NCBI GenBank assembly: GCA_037447655.1
Contig: JBBHKE010002324.1
Coordinates: 42,072-54,558, forward strand
From: Zygnema cylindricum
Taxonomy: Eukaryota; Streptophyta; Zygnematophyceae; Zygnematales; Zygnemataceae
Direction: 5' to 3'
DNA: 12,487 nucleotides
In this document: piece by piece, positions 1-6,900 of the stretch
How the letters are laid out: each line of letters begins with the position of its first letter
How positions within the stretch are numbered: the first letter of the stretch is position 1
Made by a program: the position numbers and the translations under genes
Notes under the pieces: model-generated
Databases searched by the model: none
The model's input: the letters and a program-made list of their open reading frames with translations, nothing else
Told to the model about the DNA's origin: nothing

Positions 1-354
1 CCAGACAAAAAAAAGAGTGTGAATGAGGGGCGAAAAAAGAAAAACCGTGAGGCGGATAAGGAGGAAAAAAGGTAAATATGAGACAAAACATAAAAATAAA
101 ATCATAATATTCTATGGAAAAAAAGTTCCTGAACTGATTTGTTCATTTTTCCGACCAAGAATGGGACAACTGTAAACTCTACTTTTCTTTTTTCTATAAA
201 AAGGAATCCAAAAGCTATTAAAGATAAGTGACTAAAACCAAAAATAAAACCCCAAAGTAAGACCCTCGAAAAACACTCCAAAATAAAACCCCAAAATAAA
301 ACCCCAAAATAAAACCCCAAAATAAAACCCGGAAATTTACGAATAATAACTCAC
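1..354 (-). other. Intron of the RPA70 gene, running off the left edge
   Basis: The minus strand begins with the exon donor GTGAGT at 354. I find no stretch resembling the next part of DBD-B, so the whole segment reads as intron. It contains a four-unit tandem repeat (278-329) and otherwise only AT-rich and purine-rich sequence. Confidence 0.7.
278..329. repeat. 13-bp tandem repeat, four perfect units
   Basis: CCAAAATAAAACC repeats four times without change at 278, 291, 304 and 317. A looser copy lies just upstream (about 240-255). On the RPA sense strand it reads as G-runs separated by T-rich sequence. Confidence 0.9.
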
Positions 355-559
355 CGATGGTCTTTCTTTTGTTGTTTATGAAGGGTTCAAGACCGTCAAA
401 TTTTTCAAAATGGTATTGAATGAGAGGAATAAAACATTTTGAATCCTCCTCCACCTCCTCCACTTTTGCATTTGAATTCAAAACCATCTCATAATCATTT
501 TTCACTGAAGAATATTGCTTGTTCGCTGGTTTTAAATTTCCGTTGGAGACAAAATAAAC
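355..559 (-). CDS. RPA1: RPA70 exon 4 seen here (end of DBD-A, start of DBD-B)
   Basis: The acceptor reads TTTTTCAG before GTTTATTTT and the donor ATCG then GTGAGT at 354. Sixty-eight codons plus one base. VYFVSNGNLKPANKQYSS and VKNDYEMVLN close DBD-A; VEEVEEDSKCFIPLIQYHF and FDGLEPFINNKRKTI open DBD-B. The leftover G would start the Asp or Val codon expected before IIGV in the family. The continuation is not visible before the left edge. Confidence 0.93.
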
Positions 560-2180
560 CTGAAAAAGGAAAAGAAAAAAAAAGAAAAAAACAAAAAACA
601 AAAGAAAGGTCAGTTGAAAAGTTAATTGCGAGTTTTAAATTGCCGTTGGATACAAATTAACCTAAAAAAAAAAAATGACCGGGAAGTTCAAAAGAAAAAG
701 AAAAAGAAGAAAAAAAAAAGACCCAGAAAAATCTCTTGAATGGGAGGGAGGGAGGGAGCGAGGTAGGGAGAAAGTGAGGGAGAAAGGATGGGAAAGGAGG
801 GGGGAGGGAGAGAGGGAAGGAAGGGAGGGAGGGAGCGAGAGAGAGAGGGAGGGAAGGAAGGAAGGAAGGGAGGGAGGGAGGGAGGGAAGGAAAGGAGAGG
901 AAAATAGGAAAGAAGTTACAAAAACATATGAAAAAGGGATTGCAAAATACAGAAATGTGTAAAAGTATTTATTAAAAAAATGAAAAATTTAGATGCGATA
1001 GGGCATCTGAAAATAAAAAATAATTAAATACAAAATAGTTAACAATTAAAAAATTAAAGAAAAACATCCATACTTTCCCAAGTTGGAAAATGGAGTAAAA
1101 TTTGTCAGCAGCCTCACGCCACATTGTCGCCTGAATTTCAGTTCCCTGAAAAAAAAAGGGGGGGGGGGGAAAAAGCATGTATAAGACAAACAGGCTTTTT
1201 TAACAGATAACTGACATTTTTTTTGGACGACATCACTGCTCTTTATCAAGAAATTTGTGAGAATTTGTTAATTTCTAGAGAAAATAGATATAAATGAGCA
1301 TAAGTCATGATTTTGAAAAGGATATCTTTCTAGGGAGGGAGAGAAAGATGGGGAGAGACAGCAAAAAACAGAGAGAGAGGAAGAGAGAGAAACCTTACCT
1401 CTTCATCTGTGAACTCCATAGTACAAACATTTCCTCCTCCTTTGGGAGAGTTAAAGGTCCTCAGAGGCCCCTTGTTGGTCACTCTCACTTTGATTACCCA
1501 ACAGTTCTGATAGGGGTTGAGGGAGGTGAGGGGATAGACTCTCCGAGACGAAGAACTCATCCGAACCACATTCGAACCTCTGCAAGAAAATAAAAGAAAA
1601 AATTTAAAATTGAATTTAAATATTAATTTCATTTGTTTTTTTCTTTTAGTATTTGATAAGGAAAGAACATCGGAATGCCGGTCAAAATTTTTAAGCTAAG
1701 ATTTCAGTTTTTTTTTTACTGTTACCAGTTTAAATTTTAAAATATTGTATGCTAAAACTTGGTTTTTCTGCACTCGTTATTTATTTATCTATTTGTTTCA
1801 TTGTCATTTTTAGGGTTTATTTCTTTACTTATTTTATTTATACATTTATTTTTTCATTTATTTAATTATTAATTACTTTAATTATAAAATAAAATAAAAG
1901 TATAAACAAAAAAAATGTCTTCCAGCAATTTTAAAGAGCTTTGAGAACCCTAAAGATTGTCCCGTTTTTTATTTTTCCTTTTAAATTTGTATATAACTTA
2001 CCTTTCCTCCTGTTCCTTAACTATTTGGGAGGCTGCCTTTGTCTTTGGCCCTCCCTCCCTCTCTCCCTCTCCCTCTCTCTCCCTCTTCTTCGGAGTGAGA
2101 GAAAACTCCAAAGGGGTGGAGGGAGAAGAAGCACCACCGGCACTTCTTCCCTCCTGTTTTACACTAAAAGGGGACGCCAT
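355..2180 (-). CDS. RPA1: Replication protein A 70 kDa subunit, plant type, partial (4 exons)
   Basis: Large subunit of the nuclear single-strand DNA-binding heterotrimer RPA, used in replication, repair and recombination. Four minus-strand exons (2182-2002, 1579-1399, 1145-1074, 559-355) are bounded by GT-AG sites and join in phase without a stop, giving 212 codons plus one base. Residues 1-60 form a charged linker. Residues about 77-180 match DBD-A: YPLTSLNPYQ, VIKVRVTNKGPLRT, EFTDEEGTEIQAT, EAADKFY, VYFVSNGNLKPANKQ, NDYEM. Residues from about 185 (CFIPLIQYHFEKFDGLEPFI) begin DBD-B. The rest of DBD-B and the zinc-ribbon DBD-C would lie left of the window. The start at 2178-2180 is chosen because ATGGCG sits 2 nt inside an exon behind an excellent acceptor, and no DBD-F sequence is found upstream. 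The start is an inference; an upstream coding exon adding one base to the codon before the ATG is not excluded. Family assignment is very secure from motif order. Confidence 0.92.
609..661 (-). pseudogene. Decayed copy of the 5' end of RPA70 exon 4
   Basis: On the minus strand a T-tract ending in TAG is followed by GTTAATTTGTATCCAACGGC and AATTTAAAAC. The true exon begins GTTTATTTTGTCTCCAACGG then AAATTTAAAAC. The match covers about 30 bases with three substitutions and one deleted T, then fades. The deletion shifts the frame and leads to a stop, so it cannot serve as an exon. It lies about 100 nt upstream of the real acceptor within the same intron. Confidence 0.8.
676..902. repeat. Purine tract (AAAG, then GGGA/GGAA) inside RPA70 intron
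   Basis: Plus-strand purine-only runs, first AAAG-rich (676-720), then GGGA and GGAA units (740-900) with rare other bases. On the RPA sense strand this is a long CT tract in the 514-nt intron between exons 3 and 4. Open frames across it are products of the repeat. Confidence 0.9.
1074..1145 (-). CDS. RPA1: RPA70 exon 3 seen here (middle of DBD-A)
   Basis: Twenty-four whole codons: GTEIQATMWREAADKFYSIF then QLGK. This matches the family segment GTQIQATMFNEAADKFYP. The acceptor follows a sense-strand poly-C plus poly-T tract and ends TTTCAG; the donor is AAA then GTATGG at 1073. Both borders are phase 0, so the exon could in principle be skipped without a frameshift. Confidence 0.93.
1149..1175. 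repeat. Homopolymer A-G-A runs at the RPA70 exon 3 acceptor
   Basis: Nine A, about eleven G, then A. In RNA sense this is a C-run followed by a U-run directly before the CAG acceptor at 1147-1146, so it is the polypyrimidine tract of that intron. Run length is likely to vary and is prone to sequencing error. Confidence 0.8.
1399..1579 (-). CDS. RPA1: RPA70 exon 2 seen here (first half of DBD-A)
   Basis: The acceptor reads TTTTATTTTCTTGCAG and the donor GAAGAG then GTAAGG (GT at 1398-1397). The first base completes a split Arg codon and 60 whole codons follow. The protein runs from GSNVVRM through YPLTSLNPYQNCWVIKVRV to NVCTMEFTDEE, the first strands of the DBD-A OB fold. The basic loop reads KGGG where the family usually has RGEG. 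Cys stands two residues before MEF, where plant and animal proteins usually have Phe. Confidence 0.93.
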
Positions 2181-2182
2181 TT
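2002..2182 (-). CDS. RPA1: RPA70 exon 1 seen here (start and linker)
   Basis: Read on the minus strand, the acceptor is TTTTTTCTTTTTCCCCAG followed by AAATGGCG, and the donor is AAAG then GTAAGTTA at 2001. The exon ends two bases into a codon, which the first base of the next exon completes as Arg. It encodes MASPFSVKQEG, a Ser/Pro/Gly stretch, then a highly charged run (KKREREGEGEREGG at about residues 31-44) from an in-frame purine repeat, and finally SQIVKEQEE. This fits the poorly conserved linker before DBD-A. V-K-Q-E at residues 7-10 matches the SUMO consensus, but no use is shown. Confidence 0.8.
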
Positions 2183-2494
2183 CTGGGGAAAAAGAAAAAA
2201 ACAGAGGGAGAGAGCAAGAAACAATAAGATAAAAATAAAAGAAAATAAGGAAAAGATAGAGGAAGGAAACAAGAATGCGAAAAACACAGAAAGAAGAGGG
2301 AAGAGGGAGGAGAGCAAAGCAAGGGAAGGACCTTAATTGAGGGGAGGAGAGAGAGGAAAGGACAAAAGATGGAGGAAGGAGGGAAGGAGGGAGGAAGAAG
2401 GAAGAGGAAGGATGGAGTATGGAGGAAAGGTGAAGGAAAGAGGAAAGGAGGAAGATGAAAGGAGGGAGGGAGGGAGAGAAGAATAAGAAATCAC
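2183..2494 (-). other. Probable 5' leader intron of RPA70
   Basis: The donor candidate on the minus strand is TTTTAG then GTGATT at 2494-2493; the acceptor CAG ends at 2183, two bases before the ATG exon continues. The interval is nearly pure pyrimidine in RNA sense and holds only one internal AG (at 2333-2332). The acceptor is strong; the donor choice is tentative. Confidence 0.5.
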
Positions 2495-2700
2495 CTAAAA
2501 TATCAGTATTTCAAAATCCAGGAAAAACCAGTCGATACTGAGAGATTAAAAAAGAGGGAGAGGAAGGGAGAAAGAGAGGAGAAAAGGGAGAGGAAGAGAG
2601 AAAGGAAGAGAGCGCGAGAAAGGAGAAGGGAGATCGAATAAGAGAGAGAAAAGGAAGAGGAATGAAAGAAGAAAGAGAGACAGATTAAAGTGAGATTGCT
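2340..2700. repeat. GGA/GAGA-rich purine sequence upstream of RPA70
   Basis: Long degenerate GGAA, GGGA and GAGA runs, interrupted near 2490-2550 by ordinary sequence. Open frames in it (Ser/Phe/Leu-rich on the minus strand) have no recognisable domain. It would be CT-rich leader and intron in RPA sense. Confidence 0.8.
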
Positions 2701-2739
2701 TTTTTTCCACAAATTGACTTCCTAAATACATCGGATAAA

Positions 2740-2748
2740 GGCGGGAAA
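2740..2748 (-). promoter_or_regulatory. E2F-like site, proximal
   Basis: GGCGGGAAA on the plus strand, TTTCCCGCC on the RPA strand, matching the E2F/DP consensus TTTSSCGC. It lies about 560 bases upstream of the RPA ATG. RPA genes are classic S-phase E2F targets; binding here is inferred. Confidence 0.5.
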
Positions 2749-2907
2749 TGTAGAGTTGAGGAGGAGGAAAGAAGAGGGAAATATTGAAAAATGGAAAACA
2801 AAATTAAAGGGAAAATGGAAAATATTCGAAAAAAAATCGAATAACGAGGTCGCGCGCGTAAGACAACGTCCGCCTTTTTTTTTCTTTTTTTGGGTTCAAA
2901 ATTTCAA

Positions 2908-2936
2908 TTTTCGCGCAAAAAAAGTTGGCGGGAAAA
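2908..2936. promoter_or_regulatory. Pair of E2F-like sites
   Basis: TTTTCGCGC at 2908-2916 and GGCGGGAAAA at 2927-2936 lie 10 bases apart in opposite orientations, both matching TTTSSCGC. With the site at 2740 this makes three E2F matches within 200 bases, the likely promoter of the leftward RPA gene. A CGCGCGCG-type stretch lies nearby at about 2850-2858. Confidence 0.55.
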
Positions 2937-2975
2937 GTGGGAACGCTGGAACGACAACTGTTTAAAACTTTTAAC

Positions 2976-3505
2976 CTACCGTACCGTACTGTTGTACCGT
3001 AGGTTTCTGACTTTTCGTGCGTATGTCACACTAACATTTTTTTCGTGCGGAAGGTATTTCCGAACTAAATCAGAACATTTGAAGCTTTTTACTTTTGAGC
3101 TCTATGTTTAATCTTTCGTACCGTACCTACCGTAATTTATGAATTTTAACTCACCGTACCGTCTGTGTATTTTTGACATTTTGTCCGGATTTCATACGGA
3201 TTTTTCTTCAAACTTTTTTTGAAATACAGTACAGTACAATACGCCGTGAATCGCTATTACAGTGGTGTTAATGTTTTTTTCGCCACATAAAACATTTTTT
3301 CTCCGTACACACTTGTCGGACTGTTGATCTGACGGTTGCAATTGAAAGGTAAGATTCTCAACTTCCAATTGGCGGTCTCAATTTGAAAATCGGACAATTG
3401 TGTACGGAGAAAAGATGCTTAAAGTGGCGTAAAATATATTAACACTAATGCGATACACGGTGTACTATACAGTACTGTACTGTAATGTACGGTACTGTAC
3501 GGTAG
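2976..3505. repeat. GTACCGTAC-rich interval, possible outer inverted repeat
   Basis: Left edge CTACCGTACCGTACTGTTG and right edge GTACGGTACTGTACGGTAG are roughly reverse complements. TACCGTACC or GTACAGTAC motifs recur at about 2990, 3118, 3153, 3228 and 3470-3505. The inverted arms around 3225-3240 and 3465-3482 also pair. This could be an older element into which the 3240-3464 hairpin inserted, or simply a degenerate local repeat. Confidence 0.4.
3240..3464. mobile_element. Snap-back MITE-like element with ~77-bp inverted arms
   Basis: The left arm begins TACGCCGTGAATCGC and the right arm, reversed, TACACCGTGTATCGC. The arms stay alignable to CTCCGTACACAcTTGTC and CTCCGTACACAATTGTC (about 80 percent by eye). 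The ends are TA, the target Tc1/mariner-type elements duplicate. No coding capacity. It lies between the two divergent genes. The end motif is shared with the element at 6430. Confidence 0.7.
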
Positions 3506-3514
3506 TCCAACGGG

Positions 3515-3640
3515 TCCCCCTCTCCCCCTCTCCCCCTTACTCTCCCCACTCTCTTTCCTCCCTCCCTCCCTCCCTCCCACCCACCCACCCAGCCACACAT
3601 TCTCTCTCTCACACTCATACTCTCTCACACGTGCAACATC
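3515..3640 (+). promoter_or_regulatory. CT-rich leader with G-box, F-box gene promoter region
   Basis: A pyrimidine tract (CCCTCTCC, CTCCCTCC, CCCACCCA, CTCTCACACT motifs) precedes the F-box ATG by 150-270 bases, like plant Y-patch promoters or CT-rich leaders. A G-box CACGTG lies at 3628-3633. No clear TATA box was identified. Where transcription starts is unknown. Confidence 0.45.
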
Positions 3641-3787
3641 ATTCCAAAGCCTCAAAAAATGAGAGAAAAACTATCTTCTTCTTCTCGACCTTCCCGCAGA
3701 GACTCCTGCATGGAAACTGGCTTGAAAAATAGCTTTGTATCCTCCTCTCTCTGCAGTCCTCCTCTCTTTCCCCCTAAAAAGACGTGC

Positions 3788-3907
3788 ATGGAGCTGGCTC
3801 AGCTGCCCGAGGAGGCTCAGGGCGCCGTACTGTGCAAGCTGCGTGACGCGCGTGACGTGGCAGTCAGTGCCACAGTTTGTACTTTGTGGCGGCGGCTGTG
3901 CGCTCAG
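3788..3907 (+). CDS. F-box gene exon 1 (F-box domain)
   Basis: Forty codons ending CTGTGCGCTCAG, with donor GTGCTC at 3908, phase 0. It is markedly more GC-rich than its surroundings. A second GT at 3921 would add four residues and one base and break the frame of exon 2, so 3907 is preferred. Confidence 0.85.
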
Positions 3908-6900
3908 GTGCTCACTGTTGGTACCACCTCTTTTTTAGGGTTTTTTGGGGCCGTTATTACGTACTAGTCTTTTTTTCAGGGTTTCCAGGGTGTTTTTTAG
4001 GGTTTCCAGGGTGTTTTTTAGGGTTAGGGTTTTTTCTTAGGGTTTTTTTCTGGGGTTTGTAGGATTGTTAGGGCTCCGCGGTGTGCACATTGTGGCGGCG
4101 GCTGTGAGATGATGGTTGTTACCTCTTTTATTTTTTCTCTGCCTTGTTTATTTTAAGGGGTTTTAGGGTTTGTTTCCGGTTTTTTAGACTTGTTTTAGGG
4201 TTCTTACCGATAGTTTTCTCGGGAATTTTTAGGTTTTCAAGGGTTGTCAGGGTTCTTCCCCCCTTTTCGAATATTTAATGTGAAGTCCTTAATTCAGCTT
4301 GCTGTTGTAGTTTTGGTTTCTAGAATTGGAGTATAGATTGCTTTCACACTTTCTTTCCGTTTGCATAATATTATTTTATGTCAATCCCTTATTGTATTTC
4401 ATCATGGGTTTTCCACCTTGGGACAAAAATTTACATGAATGTGGTTATCATTTCCCAACCAAACACAGTCTCGGAGTACTCGAAACGTTAGCAAATCAAA
4501 AACGGATATTAAGGTTATTTAATTTTTTATAATATAGTGTAATATGACATAACATAACATAACGTAACCTAACATATCATAACTTAACATAACATAACAT
4601 GAGACGCGACACAACACGACACGACACGACACGACACGACACGACACAACCTAACAACATCATATAATCTTATGTAATATGGTAGTTCTCAGCTCAGGTC
4701 CATATTGATTCTTTCAGAGTTTTTAGGGATGGGGTATGGATTTTTTCCACTTCCATTTCTGCTTACATTCGGTTAACGTATTTTTTTCGTTGTCAACTCA
4801 AGTTGGTATTATTGGTCAGGATTTGAGTACAGTTGTTTTTACTTCTGTCAATAGCTTTAGCTTTGTTGATGAAAAAGGTTCATTATCGGGTTAAAAAAAG
4901 GTTCTTATTGTTTGTTTTAGGATTTTCGGATCGGGGCATGGATTTAGTTTCTTGTCACTTCTGACTCCTATTTGAGTTAATAGTATGGTTTTGTTAGCTT
5001 AAGTTGCTATTGGTTTTATTTCATAGACATTATTTTATGTTTAGGGCAGGAATTTCGTCCCTTTCTGTTTATTTATTTTTCTGATCTCTGCTTCAATTCT
5101 GTATGTTTCATTTGAGTGTTGTTTTCAATGTACCGTACATGATATTTTTCCCTTGGTTTTTGAATACTTGGCCGTAAAATTTTTGTCCGACCGATACGGC
5201 GAGACAGTGACTACGATGATTCTCTGATCCCGCGGTCTCCAAAAACTGCAACTTTGTCCCTAGAAAAACCCTAGAAAAGCCTTAAAAACCCCTACAAAAT
5301 CCCCATAAAATTTTTTCCTGAAAGACCCATTATAACTCAACCCACCCCGTGTCTCCATCCATTTCAACTGCAGGTTCACAGTCTCGACTTTGTTCTGTTG
5401 GCTGTAAAACTTTCGTCCGACTGATATGACGAGACAGTTGGAAAAATCCCCTAAAAAGCCCATAAAATAACCCTAAAAATACCCATCCTAACCGAACCTA
5501 TCTTTTCCTGTGTCTCCATCTCAACTAATTGCAGGTTCACAGTCTCGATTATCCGTTGGCCGTAAAACGTTTGTCCGACTGATACAACGAGACAGTACTT
5601 TGAAAAGATATCCTAAAAAGCCCATAAAATAACCCCAAGAAAACCCATTCTAACCAAACCTATCCTTTCCCGTGTCTCCATCTCAACTAACTGCAGGTTC
5701 ACAGTCTCGACTTTGTTCCGTTGGCCGTAAAACTTTCGTCTGATCGATATGATGAGACTGTGAGTACGATGATTCTTCGGTCCCGAGGACTTCGAAAGTT
5801 GCGACTTCGTCACGAAGTCTGGGGGGGTCCCGCAAGGGAGGCCCTTTTGCTGACGTGGCTCCTCCATGCTGGAAGCCAATTGGAGGAGCTTTATCTGGAA
5901 GATTCCGACGATTTGGAGGGATTTCGGAACACGCGTCAACTGCTTAACATCTCGCAGTATTGCAGAAACCTGCGGAAATTGACGTTTTCGGGCGAGTTTC
6001 TTCTCGGAAAAGAACCGACAATGGCCAAGATGTGTTATCTCAGGTGAGAGAGGAAAAAGTGAGAGAATCGGGTTATTTCGCGATGGAGAATAAAAGAGGA
6101 GAGAGAACGTCAGGTGAGAGAAGAAAAGAGAGTGAATGGGGTTTTCTGGGGGAAGAGATTAAAAAAGGAAGAAGAGCGGGAGAAGGAGAGAAGGGTTTTC
6201 TTTTGAGGTTGATGGTTGTTTTGGATTCGATTGAGGAGTAACAAGGGGGGTTTTTGGACACATTTGATGGTTATCTGAGAGGAATTGGGTAATGTCAGGT
6301 GAGGGAGTGAGAGGGGGAATAGTGTTATCCCCGGAGAGGGGGAATTGGGAGAATTGGGTTTTCTCAGCTGAGAGAGGAAGGGAGGGAATTTGTGACAGTT
6401 TATTTTGGATTAAATTTATGGATGGAAGCTACACCGCCCATCGTTATTAGTGTTAAAGAAAAATTAGTGTAAATGCGAAATTATAATTAATAATACTAAT
6501 TTAGTGCAAGGTGACATGGTGGATTTTGGTCCACTTCCTTAAATAATGTTGTTAACTCTATTTTGTGATTTTTGGCCAAAAAAAAGCCGCGACAGAATTA
6601 TTGTTATTAACACTAATAACGATGGGCGGTGTACATAACTCACCAAAATTTGTTAGGTACACATGTCAATATCATTAATGAGGTCCACTATTATGATTTT
6701 TAAAAAGATGAACTAGTTCTTCTGTTTGATATAATACATTTGTTTGTGTGAAAACACTTCCACTCTGGAAACCTGTACTATTAATAATGTTGGTTAGCTT
6801 GGATAGCACAAATTTAAAAGCTATACCTTGATTTGATATTAGCTTTAAGAAGTAATTAGCGGGGACTGTTTGGTGTTATTAATCCAATTTCCGGTACAAA

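Larger units (their letters stand above)
3908..5696 (+). other. F-box gene intron 1 (1789 nt)
   Basis: No gene is seen inside. From left to right it holds TTTAGGG-like sequence, a relic of exon 1, AACAT and ACACG pentamer repeats, and an array of relics of exon 2. An open frame near 4326-4532 has no recognisable domain. Confidence 0.8.
5270..5760 (+). repeat. ~161-bp tandem repeat spanning acceptor and exon start
   Basis: The exon-like starts lie at 5374, 5535 and 5697, so the unit is 161-162 bases. Each unit also carries a spacer with CCTAAAAAGCCCATAAAATA, CCCATYCTAACC and CGTGTCTCCATCTCAACT. The last unit is the working acceptor and exon 2 start. Confidence 0.9.

Noticed and set aside
278-329. 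CRISPR-like or ciliate telomere repeat (CCCCAAAA)
   Set aside because: The units are contiguous 13-mers without spacers, too few, and in an intron of a plant-type gene.
675-962. Arg/Glu/Gly-rich open frame on plus strand
   Set aside because: It is the GGGA purine repeat lying antisense to an RPA intron.
1660-1700. Possible relic of RPA exon 2 start on minus strand
   Set aside because: Short TTC-GATG-TTCTT resemblance without an acceptor; not above chance.
3935-4260. Internal telomere
   Set aside because: TTTAGGG units are irregular and mixed with other T/G-rich motifs; no uninterrupted telomeric array.
4326-4532. Open frame of 68 codons in intron 1
   Set aside because: Hydrophobic start and no recognisable domain; it sits in an intron between exon relics and has no splice support.
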